64,000 bases of DNA from an uncultured Oxalobacter sp. GTDB taxonomy: Bacteria; Pseudomonadota; Gammaproteobacteria; Burkholderiales; Burkholderiaceae_D. Positions 18,317 to 27,218 of the stretch are shown piece by piece (position 1 is the first letter of the stretch; each line of letters begins with the position of its first letter). Made by a program: the position numbers and the translations under genes. The notes below the pieces were generated by a model that saw only the letters and a program-made list of their open reading frames with translations, searched no databases and was not told the origin of the DNA. The DNA is taken from assembly GCA_934401755.1 (NCBI GenBank), contig CAKRSU010000001.1:105871-169870 (forward strand). Direction: 5' to 3'.

Positions 18317-19348
18317 TTAATTCATCGTCTTAAAAAAATCAATATACCATTCCACCGTCTTCAAAATCCCCTCTTCAAAACTTTCTTCCGGTTGCCAATT
18401 AAGCGTTTGGGTCAGTTTTGTGGCATCAATGGCATATCGGTAGTCATGCCCCGGACGGTCAGCAACATGGGTGATGAGTTCAACGTAGGATTGTCCGTTT
18501 TGTCTCGGTCTTTTTTGATCCAGAATTGTGCAGATGGTTTGTGCGATTTGTAGGTTGGTTTTTTCGTTATTTGTGCCGATGTTGTAGGTTTCTCCACTTT
18601 TGCCTTGGTGGTAGATGAGGTCAATGGCTTTGCAGTGATCTAAAACGTAGAGCCAGTCTCGAATGTTGGTACCTTTTCCATAGATGGGAATCGGTGCTTC
18701 GTTTAGGCATTGACGGATGATGGTAGGAATGAGTTTTTCGGGGTGTTGTTTAGGACCATAGTTGTTGGAGCAGTTGCTGGTGGTGGTGTTGAGGCCATAG
18801 GTGCGATGGTAGGCTCTGATGATATGGTCAGATGAGGCTTTGCTGGCACTGTAAGGGCTATTGGGGGCATAGGGGGTGTTTTCGGTGAAGGCACCGGTTT
18901 GTCCTAATGTGCCATAGACTTCGTCGGTGGAGATGTGATGGAATCGCGCGGTTTGGTACTGGGGTTTGGGTTGGTGTGGGGCTTCCATCCAGTGTTGTCG
19001 GGCGGTTTCGATGAGGTTGAAGGTGCCGATGATGTTGGTTTGGATGAAGGTTTGAGGGCTTTTGATGGAGTTGTCGACGTGGCTTTCGGCCGCGAAGTGG
19101 ATGACGCCTTGGATGTTGTGTTGGGTAAAGAGGGTTTCTATGAGGGTTTTGTCACAGATGTCACCTTTGATGAAGGTGTAGTTGGGGAGTGTTTTGGTTT
19201 CTTTGAGGTTGTTAAGGTTGCCCGCATAGGTGAGTTTGTCGAGGTTGATGAGGTGGTATTGGGGGTATTTTTGGGCAAAGTATGGCACGAAGTTGGCGCC
19301 GATAAAGCCAGCGCCGCCAGTGATTAAGATGTTTTTTTTGTTGTTCAT
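18317..19348 (-). CDS. rmlB: dTDP-glucose 4,6-dehydratase
   Basis: A 343-residue short-chain dehydrogenase of the RmlB type. The NAD loop GGAGFIGANF is at residues 11-20, INLDKLTYAGNLNNL follows, the catalytic TDE is at 141-143 and the YSASK pair at 166-170, then SNCSNNYGPKQHPEKLIP. It performs the second step of dTDP-L-rhamnose synthesis. Its order with rmlD and rmlC (transcribed C, D, B) indicates an operon. Inside the gene the coding strand is rich in C and A with C-ending codons, while the last ~25 codons look like the AT-rich neighbourhood, so the compositional boundary lies within the gene. Confidence 0.96.
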   Translation of the reverse strand: MNNKKNILITGGAGFIGANFVPYFAQKYPQYHLINLDKLTYAGNLNNLKETKTLPNYTFIKGDICDKTLIETLFTQHNIQGVIHFAAESHVDNSIKSPQTFIQTNIIGTFNLIETARQHWMEAPHQPKPQYQTARFHHISTDEVYGTLGQTGAFTENTPYAPNSPYSASKASSDHIIRAYHRTYGLNTTTSNCSNNYGPKQHPEKLIPTIIRQCLNEAPIPIYGKGTNIRDWLYVLDHCKAIDLIYHQGKSGETYNIGTNNEKTNLQIAQTICTILDQKRPRQNGQSYVELITHVADRPGHDYRYAIDATKLTQTLNWQPEESFEEGILKTVEWYIDFFKTMN

Positions 19349-19396
19349 GGTGTTTTGTTTTTTTTATTTCATTTCGTTTTGTTTGTTTTGTTCTTT

Positions 19397-20257
19397 TTAG
19401 GGTTGTTGGTTTGTTTTAAGACAGTCTTTTAGGGCGTCTCGCCAATGCCGAATGGTGAGGTGGTATTGGTTTTTTAGGGTGGTTTTGTCTAAAACGCTAT
19501 AGGCAGGTCTTTTGGCTTTTGTGGGATATTCTGTTGTCATGATGGGGTTGATTTGACAGGGCTGTTGGGTTTCTTCGATGATGGCTTTGGCAAGGTCGTA
19601 CCAGCTGCAGACGCCTTCGTTGGTGTAGTGCCCAATGATTTTGGTGTTGGGTTGGATTTGGGGCAGAATTTGAAGGATGGCTTGGGCGAGGTCTTTGGCA
19701 TAGGTCGGAGAGCCGATTTGGTCAGAGACGACGTTTAGGGTGTTTTTTGTTTGGCTAAGTCTTAAGATGGTTTTGACGAAGTTGTGACCATAGTTGGAGT
19801 AGACCCAGGCGGTACGGATGATGAGGGCGGTTTTGGCATGGGCGAAGATGGCTTTTTCTCCGGCGAGTTTGGTTTGTCCATAGACGGAGATGGGATTAGG
19901 AATGTCTTGAGGTTGGTAGGGACGATTATTTGTGCCATCAAAGATGTAGTCGGTGCTGATGTGGATGATGGTGGGGATGTGTTTGGCAAGTATCCCGGCT
20001 CCGATGTGGTTGATGGTGTTGGCAAGTTCCGGTTCGTCTTCGGCTTTGTCTACGGCGGTATAGGCGGCGCAGTTGATGACGATGTCGATTGGGTGTTGGG
20101 CGATGTAGGCTTTGACGGCTTTTTCATCGGTGATGTCGAGTTCTTCTCGATCGGTGTAGTGGATGTTAGGCGCTTCTCCCAATTGATTTTTGAGTTCGCT
20201 GCCGAGTTGCCCTCGACTGCCGGTGATGAGGAGGTTTTTGGAGGTGTTGGTGTTCAT
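19397..20257 (-). CDS. rmlD: dTDP-4-dehydrorhamnose reductase
   Basis: A 286-residue SDR-fold enzyme: LLITGSRGQLGSEL at residues 9-22 binds NADPH, DITD and INCAAYTAVDKAEDEPELA are typical of RmlD, STDYIFDG lies at 101-108 and the catalytic YGQTK at 126-130. It reduces dTDP-4-dehydro-L-rhamnose to dTDP-L-rhamnose, the last pathway step. It sits 41 bases after rmlC and 48 bases before rmlB. It shares the C/A-rich coding strand of rmlB. Long plus-strand frames opposite it are artefacts of that skew. Confidence 0.95.
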   Translation of the reverse strand: MNTNTSKNLLITGSRGQLGSELKNQLGEAPNIHYTDREELDITDEKAVKAYIAQHPIDIVINCAAYTAVDKAEDEPELANTINHIGAGILAKHIPTIIHISTDYIFDGTNNRPYQPQDIPNPISVYGQTKLAGEKAIFAHAKTALIIRTAWVYSNYGHNFVKTILRLSQTKNTLNVVSDQIGSPTYAKDLAQAILQILPQIQPNTKIIGHYTNEGVCSWYDLAKAIIEETQQPCQINPIMTTEYPTKAKRPAYSVLDKTTLKNQYHLTIRHWRDALKDCLKTNQQP

Positions 20258-20298
20258 GGATGGTTTCTCGTTTTAATGGCGTTTGTTTTGCTTTGGCT

Positions 20299-20865
20299 TT
20301 ATTTGGTTTCGATAAAGTCAGGCGCTTGGTTGTATTGTTGAAAGCTTGGGGCTTTTTGGTCTTTCGCCGATTGAATGATTTTGTCTTTAGGAATTTGCCA
20401 GTTGATGGCAAGGGTTAAATCGAGGGCATTGACGCTGCCTTCGCTTTCTGGTACGTAGTCGTTGTCGCATTTGTAGGTGAAGATGGCGCTTTCACTGAGT
20501 ACGGAGAAGCCATGACCAAAGCCTCTGGGAATTAGTAGTTGTTTGTGGTTGGTTTCAGTGAGTTCTACGGCGATGTGTTTTCCATAGGTGGCTGAGCCTT
20601 TTCTGAGGTCAACGGCGATGTCGAGTACGCGACCTTTGATGACTCTGACGAGTTTGGCTTGGGCTTTGTTTCCTTTTTGGTAGTGGATGCCTCTGATGGT
20701 GCCGTAGCTAGATTGGGATTGGTTGTCTTGGACCCACTGGTAATGCAGTCCCATTTTTTCAAAGGTTTTTTGGTTCCAGCTTTCGTAGAAGTAGCCACGA
20801 AAATCCCCATGAATGACTGGCTCTATAATAACAACCCCATTAAGAAATGTTTCAATCACCCTCAT
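20299..20865 (-). CDS. rmlC: dTDP-4-dehydrorhamnose 3,5-epimerase
   Basis: A 188-residue cupin epimerase. HGDFRGYFYESW (19-30) is the family N-terminal signature, the catalytic His is in TIRGIHYQKG (His61), followed by AKLVRVIKGRVLDIAVDLR and LIPRGFGHGFSVL. It double-epimerises the 4-keto sugar made by RmlB before RmlD acts. It is the first gene of the rmlC-rmlD-rmlB run and diverges from prfB across a ~175-base gap where its promoter should lie. The coding strand shows the same C/A-rich composition as rmlB/D except for the first ~20 codons. Confidence 0.95.
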   Translation of the reverse strand: MRVIETFLNGVVIIEPVIHGDFRGYFYESWNQKTFEKMGLHYQWVQDNQSQSSYGTIRGIHYQKGNKAQAKLVRVIKGRVLDIAVDLRKGSATYGKHIAVELTETNHKQLLIPRGFGHGFSVLSESAIFTYKCDNDYVPESEGSVNALDLTLAINWQIPKDKIIQSAKDQKAPSFQQYNQAPDFIETK

Positions 20866-20976
20866 ACCAATATTTCAATTTTATTTTTGCAAAAAATAAA
20901 GATTAACGATAACCAATTAAAACATCTAACATTTTCTTGTAATCCTTTTATCCCATCATTATTGTCAGTATGATGC

Positions 20977-21006
20977 TTGGGATGCAATGAAAGTGTCAGG
21001 TATAAT
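20977..21006 (+). promoter_or_regulatory. Candidate prfB promoter
   Basis: TTGGGA (20977-20982) and a perfect TATAAT (21001-21006) are 18 bases apart, 35 bases before the prfB start codon. The -35 box matches the sigma-70 consensus in four of six positions. Confidence 0.45.
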
Positions 21007-21041
21007 TATCTGCTTTATTAAGTTTATATTTTAATTGGATT

Positions 21042-22146
21042 ATGGAAGCCGAACACCTGAATTCTATTGCAAATCGTATTGCGGATCTTTCCGAACGCGA
21101 AGCTGCCTTACGGGGGTATCTTTGACTACGCTGCGAAATCAGACAAACTTGAACAAGTCACTGCTGAATTAGAAGAACCCGATATTTGGAATGATCCTAA
21201 AAAAGCACAGGATTTAAACAAAGAAAAAAAATCACTTGAATCCGTTGTGCTCACCCTTCAAAGTATTAAATCAGGACTTTCTGATGCACAAGAGCTGTTT
21301 GAGCTCTCTAAATTAGAAGAAGACGATGATTCTCTTTTATCCATTGAACAAGATCTATTAAATCTGCAAAAACAAGTCGAACAACTTGAATTTCGCAGAA
21401 TGTTTTCTAATCCAATGGATCCTTGCAACTGTTTTATTGACATCCAAGCTGGAGCGGGTGGAACAGAAGCTCAAGATTGGGCATCGATGCTATTACGTCA
21501 ATATTTGCGCTATTGTGAACGTAAAGGATTTAAAGCAACACTCGTTGAACTTTCAGAAGGTGATGTTGCTGGTATCAAAACAGCAACCGTCAAAGTGGAA
21601 GGAGATTATGCTTATGGATATCTACGAACAGAAACAGGTGTTCACCGTTTAGTTCGAAAATCTCCTTTTGATTCAGCAAATGGTCGACATACGTCTTTTA
21701 GTAGTTTATTTGTCTACCCTGAAGTTGATGATTCCATTGATATTGAAATTAATCCTGCCGATGTACGTGTTGATACCTATCGTGCTTCAGGGGCAGGAGG
21801 ACAGCATATTAACAAAACAGACTCTGCCGTCCGCTTAACTCATATACCAACCGGCATCGTCGTTCAATGCCAAAACGATCGAAGTCAACACCGTAATCGT
21901 GCTGATGCCTGGGAAATGCTGAAATCCCGACTCTATGAATTAGAGCTCCGTAAACGAATGAGCGAACAGCAAAAACTTGAAGATTCAAAATCTGATATCG
22001 GTTGGGGACATCAAATTCGCTCTTATGTATTAGATAATTCACGCATTAAAGACCTTCGTACAAATTATGAAACAGGAAATACGAAAGCAGTGCTAGACGG
22101 AGACTTAGATGCATTCATTACAGAATCTTTGAAACAGGGTGTGTAA
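21042..22146 (+). CDS. prfB: Peptide chain release factor 2 (programmed +1 frameshift)
   Basis: RF2 reads UGA and UAA stop codons. Translation starts at the ATG at 21042 ([20 protein letters not shown]) and meets an in-frame TGA at 21123-21125; a +1 shift on the preceding CTT continues into the long frame ([11 protein letters not shown]). Downstream landmarks are [14 protein letters not shown], the stop-codon recognition SPF in [11 protein letters not shown] and the hydrolysis motif [10 protein letters not shown]. The joined product is about 367 residues, normal for RF2. lysS follows 45 bases later, the common prfB-lysS arrangement. A conventional single-frame call starting at a later weak codon would lose the true N-terminus. 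Confidence 0.97.
21111..21126 (+). promoter_or_regulatory. prfB recoding site
   Basis: The sequence CGGGGGTATCTTTGAC has all parts of the classical RF2 autoregulatory shift: an internal Shine-Dalgarno-like GGGGG, the slippery CTT at 21120-21122, the UGA at 21123-21125 and a following C that makes termination weak. Low RF2 favours the +1 shift and restores RF2 production. Confidence 0.95.
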
Positions 22147-22191
22147 TTTTCTGCTTCAATACTAAATATTGTACTAATCTGATTTTTTATT

Positions 22192-23727
22192 ATGACTAAG
22201 CAAAACAAGAATAATGATGCTGTAACTTCTGCACAAGATGAAAATTCAATTATTGCAGAACGTCGCGCAAAATTAGCCGCACTGCGTGAAGCTGGTATCG
22301 CTTATCCCAATGACTTCCGTCCAACCCATAAAGCTTATGATTTACATCAGCTTTATAATGAAATGGATAATGAAGCCTTTGAATCCAATCCAGTTAAAGT
22401 ATGTGTTGCGGGCCGTATGATGTTAAAACGTGTCATGGGAAAAGCTTCTTTCGCAACGATTCAAGATGCTTCAGGCCCACAAGCTAACGGACGCATTCAG
22501 CTTTTTCTTTCTAATAATGAAATTGGTAAAGATGCTCACGATGCATTCAAGCGTTGGGATATTGGTGACATTTTGGGCGCTGAAGGGACTCTATTTAAGA
22601 CGAAAACAGGTGAACTCACAATACGTGTTTCAACGATCCGCTTAATCACAAAATCCATTCGTCCATTAGGTGATAAATTTCATGGTTTAGCTGACCAAGA
22701 AATAAGATACCGTCAGCGCTACGTTGACCTTATTATGAATGAGGATACACGTAAAGCATTTAAAGTTCGCACAACTGCGATTGCAGCTATTCGGCGATTT
22801 ATGGGAAATAATGGCTTTATGGAAGTCGAAACCCCAATGCTACACCCTATTCCAGGCGGAGCGGCAGCTAAACCATTTATCACCTATCACAATGCATTAG
22901 ATATGCAAATGTTTTTGCGTATTGCTCCTGAACTGTACCTAAAACGCTTATTAGTCGGTGGCTTTGAACGAGTATTCGAACTCAACCGTAATTTTCGAAA
23001 TGAAGGAATTTCTCCACGCCACAATCCAGAATTTACGATGATGGAATTCTATGCAGCTTATGTGGATTATAAATGGCAAATGGATTTCACCGAAAATTTG
23101 ATTAGACAAGCTGTCATTGATACATTTGGAACCGCTCAGATTTCTTATCAGGGACGCGAATTAGATCTGTCAAAACCATTCCAACGCTTAACCATTAATG
23201 AAGCGATTTTAAAATATGCCCCTCAATTTTCAGAAGAGCAATTACATGACATTGATTTTCTGAAAACAGAACTCAATAAACGAGGCGTCACTTTATTGCC
23301 AACAGCTGGAATAGGTGCCATGCAATTGGCATTATTTGAGGAAACAGCCGAGTCTCAACTATGGGATCCAACGTATATTATTGATTATCCCGTTGAAACA
23401 TCGCCTCTTGCACGTGCTTCTGATGCCCATCCTGACATCACGGAACGATTTGAATTATTCATTGTTGGGCGTGAATTAGCAAATGGTTTCTCTGAACTGA
23501 ATGATCCGGAAGATCAGGCTGCTCGTTTCCGTAAACAAGTTGAAGCAAAAAATGCAGGTGATGAAGAAGCCATGTACTATGATTCTGATTATATTCGTGC
23601 ATTAGAATATGGGATGCCCCCTGCGGGTGGATGCGGTATCGGCATTGATCGTCTTATGATGTTATTAACCGATTCTGCCAATATTCGTGATGTTATTTTA
23701 TTCCCACATATGCGTCGGGAAGACTAA
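22192..23727 (+). CDS. lysS: Lysyl-tRNA synthetase, class II
   Basis: A 511-residue class II LysRS. The N-terminal OB-fold anticodon-binding domain (about 65-160) includes [21 protein letters not shown]; motif 1 is around [10 protein letters not shown], motif 2 is [20 protein letters not shown], and motif 3 is [13 protein letters not shown] near the C-terminus. It charges tRNA-Lys. It follows prfB and ends just before a strong stem-loop. Confidence 0.97.
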   Translation: MTKQNKNNDAVTSAQDENSIIAERRAKLAALREAGIAYPNDFRPTHKAYDLHQLYNEMDNEAFESNPVKVCVAGRMMLKRVMGKASFATIQDASGPQANGRIQLFLSNNEIGKDAHDAFKRWDIGDILGAEGTLFKTKTGELTIRVSTIRLITKSIRPLGDKFHGLADQEIRYRQRYVDLIMNEDTRKAFKVRTTAIAAIRRFMGNNGFMEVETPMLHPIPGGAAAKPFITYHNALDMQMFLRIAPELYLKRLLVGGFERVFELNRNFRNEGISPRHNPEFTMMEFYAAYVDYKWQMDFTENLIRQAVIDTFGTAQISYQGRELDLSKPFQRLTINEAILKYAPQFSEEQLHDIDFLKTELNKRGVTLLPTAGIGAMQLALFEETAESQLWDPTYIIDYPVETSPLARASDAHPDITERFELFIVGRELANGFSELNDPEDQAARFRKQVEAKNAGDEEAMYYDSDYIRALEYGMPPAGGCGIGIDRLMMLLTDSANIRDVILFPHMRRED

Positions 23728-23740
23728 TTAATATCTTTCC

Positions 23741-23790
23741 CAACAAACAAGCTAATACTGATTATGCATTTAGCTTGTTTGTTGCCTTTT
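23741..23790 (+). terminator. Rho-independent terminator of prfB-lysS
   Basis: A perfect 15-bp inverted repeat (23741-23755 with 23770-23784) with a 14-base loop starts 13 bases after the lysS stop and is followed by CCTTTT. The stem is long but not very GC-rich; the perfect pairing supports the call. Confidence 0.8.
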
Positions 23791-23945
23791 CAATGTCTTT
23801 AGCGATTGTCTGTCATCTTCCTAGAATTCCTTAAGTTTAGATAAAATCTTTAAGAGACAATCCTCTTTTATTCTTCTCTTCCTTAAAGAACAGCATTTTA
23901 GCTATTCAGGGTAGAATATTATTTTTCTTTATATTTTCTATTTCT

Positions 23946-25556
23946 ATGCTTCGCCTAACTGAAATCCGCCTGCCCATCAATCATGATGAAAATGCGTTAT
24001 ATCAAGCGGTATTAAATCGTTTAGGGATCAATCGGGTAAATTTACATCGCCTATCCGTCTATCGGCGAAATTACGATGCGCGCAAAAAATCCGCCATCAT
24101 GTTCTCTTACTCCATTGACGTAGAAGTTGATCATGAAGACACGCTGTTAGCACAATTTCAAAAAGATCCACATATTCAAAAGGCGCCTGATATGGCCTAC
24201 CATTTCGTCGCACAAGCGCCTCATTCCGCCTTTAATCGCCCGATTATTATCGGATTTGGCCCATGTGGAATTTTTGCCGCACTAATTTTGGCACAAAGCG
24301 GTTTTAATCCTATTATTATTGAACGAGGAAAACCCGTTCGTGAACGAACACAAGATACATTTGGATTTTGGCGCCAACGCGTCTTAAATCCTGAATCTAA
24401 TGTACAGTTTGGTGAAGGAGGGGCTGGTACATTTTCTGATGGCAAATTACATACACAAATCCGCGATCCGAATCATTATGGCCGAAAAGTTCTGGAAGAA
24501 TTTGTAAAAGCTGGCGCTCCAGAAGAAATTCTCTACTTGGGAAAACCACACATCGGAACCTTTAAATTAGTACAAATGGTTGAGCGATTACGCAAAGAAA
24601 TTATATCGCTAGGGGGCACTTTCTATTTTAATCGCCGGGTTGATGACTTACTGATTCAAAATAATCGTATTACAGGCATTGTCCTTAATAACAACCAAAC
24701 ACTTTTATCAGACCATGTACTGATCGCGCCAGGACACAGTGCACGAGATACCTTTGAAATGTTATATAGATGTGGGGTTTCCATGGAAGCGAAACCTTTT
24801 TCTGTTGGCTTTCGAATTGAACATCCTCAATCCCTTATTGATTCATGTCGCTTAGGACCTAATGCAGGAAACCCTTTATTAGGATCTGCGGATTACAAAC
24901 TGGTACACCACTGTAAAAATGGAAGAACCGTATATAGTTTTTGTATGTGTCCTGGTGGAACTGTCGTTGCAGCCGCTTCTGAACCGGGACGTTTAGTCAC
25001 AAATGGAATGAGCCAATACTCACGTAATGAACGCAATGCTAATGCCGCCATTGTTGTCAATGTTACGCCTGATGATTTTCCCAAAAATCATCCTTTAGCA
25101 GGCATTGACTTTCAACGTGATCTTGAAAAGAAAGCCTTTGAACTAGGTGGAAATAATTATAATGCGCCTTGTCAACGAGTCGGTGACTTCCTAAAAGGAA
25201 AACCTTCAACAAAACTAGGCAAAGTCATTCCCTCTTATCAACCTGGTGTTACACCATGTAATTTAATAGATGCCTTGCCTGATTTTGCAATTACAGCACT
25301 ACGTGAAGCTATTTTAGCCTTTGAACGCTCAATCCCTGGATTTTCAATGGAAGACGCCATATTAACAGGAACAGAAACACGCACATCATCTCCTGTCCGC
25401 ATAATTCGTGACCGTAAAAGTTTTGAAAGCGTTTCAATAAAAGGATTATACCCTGCAGGTGAAGGTGCTGGATATGCAGGCGGTATTCTCTCTTCGGCAA
25501 TAGATGGAATTGAGGCTGCACAAGCTATCGCACTATCGATTGTTGCTTCTGTATAA
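23946..25556 (+). CDS. FAD-dependent oxidoreductase (COG2509-type)
   Basis: A 536-residue flavoprotein. After an N-terminal ~95-residue alpha/beta domain (LRLTEIRLPINHDE, VNLHRLSVYRRNYDARKK) comes an FAD-binding Rossmann motif, PIIIGFGPCGIFAALILAQSG, then the IIERGKPVRERTQDTFGFW and EGGAGTFSDGKLHTQI segments characteristic of this widely conserved uncharacterised dehydrogenase family, and a C-terminal PAGEGAGYAGGILSSAIDG FAD-contact stretch. The physiological substrate is not known to me. It is a single-gene unit between the lysS terminator and a convergent terminator. Confidence 0.85.
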   Translation: MLRLTEIRLPINHDENALYQAVLNRLGINRVNLHRLSVYRRNYDARKKSAIMFSYSIDVEVDHEDTLLAQFQKDPHIQKAPDMAYHFVAQAPHSAFNRPIIIGFGPCGIFAALILAQSGFNPIIIERGKPVRERTQDTFGFWRQRVLNPESNVQFGEGGAGTFSDGKLHTQIRDPNHYGRKVLEEFVKAGAPEEILYLGKPHIGTFKLVQMVERLRKEIISLGGTFYFNRRVDDLLIQNNRITGIVLNNNQTLLSDHVLIAPGHSARDTFEMLYRCGVSMEAKPFSVGFRIEHPQSLIDSCRLGPNAGNPLLGSADYKLVHHCKNGRTVYSFCMCPGGTVVAAASEPGRLVTNGMSQYSRNERNANAAIVVNVTPDDFPKNHPLAGIDFQRDLEKKAFELGGNNYNAPCQRVGDFLKGKPSTKLGKVIPSYQPGVTPCNLIDALPDFAITALREAILAFERSIPGFSMEDAILTGTETRTSSPVRIIRDRKSFESVSIKGLYPAGEGAGYAGGILSSAIDGIEAAQAIALSIVASV

Positions 25557-25564
25557 ATATTCTG

Positions 25565-25621
25565 AAATGCCATCAAACACTACGTCAGTGTTTTTTACCA
25601 GATTTCAATGGCATTTTTTTT
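25565..25621 (+). terminator. Nested stem-loops between convergent genes
   Basis: Two nested hairpins lie here: AAACACT/AGTGTTT (25575-25593) followed by six T, and an outer AAATGCCAT/ATGGCATTT (25565-25573 with 25608-25616) followed by a T8 run. They should end the FAD-protein transcript and overlap the last codons of the convergent NlpC/P60 gene. Confidence 0.65.
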
Positions 25622-26979
25622 GATGATTTCGAACTTTTTCTTTCTTTTAGAGCAGATGTTTTATCTATTTTAGTAGGCTTATCTACGTGTTGCGCAGGCT
25701 TTGTCGTTTTTCGTTCCGCTCTTCTTAAGGATCGATCTTCTTTATTTTTAAGAATCTGAGTATCTTTACCTTTGCGAAGAATCTGCTTTTGGCCTGCTAT
25801 TTCGCTATATTTCGCTTTTTCATGTAACTTAGAACGAGAACCCTTTTTTATTTCTGCTGTCGAAGTGTTTTTATGATAAGACGATTCTTTATTGGAATGA
25901 TTTAATCTCCTACGCCGAGACTGCTGAGTATGTTGCAATCCCTCACGATCAGTAACGGCTTGCTTTGAACGGGGCCTCTTGCTTTCAGTCTCTTGGGATT
26001 TTATTTTCAAATTCTGACGACTTTTTGTAAACCGCCGTCTATTTTTTTCTTCTTGGCGATCTGGCGTATCATAATCATAAGTATCTGGGGCAGTATCCGC
26101 ATTTTGGCTATAAGGAGAAAACACCTTTTTATCAATACCTTCACCCCGGATAACACGGCGAGCCCCATTAAACCGACCACGCCAATAACTCTCATTCATA
26201 TTATCAATACGAACATGTTGCCCTGTCCTCGGAGAATGAATAAATTTATCATCCCCTAAATAAATCCCAACATGAGAATTGCTTCGTCGCATCGTATTAT
26301 AAAAAACCAGATCACCTGGCTTTAATTCATCTCGACTCACCCATTGTCCAACCTGACTCATTTCTGCTGCCGTCCTCGGAAGACTTGTTCCCAACGTCTC
26401 CTTATACACATGACGCACAAAACCGCTACAATCTAGCCCTGTTAGTGGATCATTTCCGCCATAACGATACGGCGTTCCAATAAGCGACATAGCCGTCATC
26501 GCGATATCCGTGGCACGTTGCGTATACCCATGAGACTTTTTCCCAACAACATGCTCAACCATATCATCAACATATTTCCTTTTTAAGGGACTTGAACGAC
26601 TCATTCTTCTTTGATTTCTACTACGAGTATTATGGCGCTCTTCCTTATTTGAGGTCGATGGTCTACGCTTACGTTCACGATGCTGTATATCTTGTGTCTC
26701 TTGTTCTGTATTTTTTCTAGAATGCTTTTTATCTTTTAATGGCTTCCTTTTTTCGCTGGCATTCCGATAATCTTTGATATTCTCTTTGACACTATGCTTT
26801 GTAGACTTGCTTTTCTTTGCAGGTTCTGCCATTTTCACCGTCTTTTTAACCAACGGTTTAGATACAGATGGAATATTATGATTCGCTCTTCGAGCTGCAT
26901 ACGCTGGTGCAAACATTACTGTTGCAGCAGCTGCTGTCAAAAAAACAGCACGTAGTAATGTTTTCCAACCTAATAACAT
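25585..26979 (-). CDS. Secreted NlpC/P60 cell-wall hydrolase with long basic arms
   Basis: A 464-residue protein with a cleavable-looking signal peptide (AVFLTAAAATVMFAPAYAA). The catalytic NlpC/P60 domain occupies only about residues 155-280: GLDCSGFVRHVY gives the Cys nucleophile (near 183), SHVGIYLGDDKFIHSPR the His pair. Before and after it are ~125- and ~185-residue stretches very rich in Lys, Arg, Ser and Asn, probably disordered. The domain cleaves peptidoglycan peptides (gamma-D-Glu-diaminopimelate type); the basic arms may tether it to anionic envelope polymers, which is inference. The initiation region has only a weak ribosome-binding site. Confidence 0.85.
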   Translation of the reverse strand: MLLGWKTLLRAVFLTAAAATVMFAPAYAARRANHNIPSVSKPLVKKTVKMAEPAKKSKSTKHSVKENIKDYRNASEKRKPLKDKKHSRKNTEQETQDIQHRERKRRPSTSNKEERHNTRSRNQRRMSRSSPLKRKYVDDMVEHVVGKKSHGYTQRATDIAMTAMSLIGTPYRYGGNDPLTGLDCSGFVRHVYKETLGTSLPRTAAEMSQVGQWVSRDELKPGDLVFYNTMRRSNSHVGIYLGDDKFIHSPRTGQHVRIDNMNESYWRGRFNGARRVIRGEGIDKKVFSPYSQNADTAPDTYDYDTPDRQEEKNRRRFTKSRQNLKIKSQETESKRPRSKQAVTDREGLQHTQQSRRRRLNHSNKESSYHKNTSTAEIKKGSRSKLHEKAKYSEIAGQKQILRKGKDTQILKNKEDRSLRRAERKTTKPAQHVDKPTKIDKTSALKERKSSKSSKKMPLKSGKKH

Positions 26980-27218
26980 TTTAATCCCAATCTACTGACA
27001 GAATTAAACTTTAAGGGAATCTAAACTAAATGTCAAAAATTAAAGTTTGAAAAAATGACTTATTTTCATGTAATTTTATCTATTTAGCATTTATTTTGTA
27101 ACAAAATGCTTCTTTTTTAAGATTTCCCCTAAAACCCTTCCAATTCTTGAATAATTGATAGAATTTTCAACTGGGAGCTATTTGTACGCCAAGACAAGTT
27201 TTCTGTCTCTAAAAAGTT

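Noticed and set aside
18935-20341. Long plus-strand open frames opposite rmlB and rmlD, rich in Gly, Val and Asp
   Set aside because: They are antisense shadows produced by the C/A-rich coding strand; the minus-strand products are unmistakable RmlB and RmlD.
21067-22146. prfB as a simple gene starting in the long frame
   Set aside because: The conserved N-terminus lies in the preceding frame from 21042 and joins through the frameshift site.
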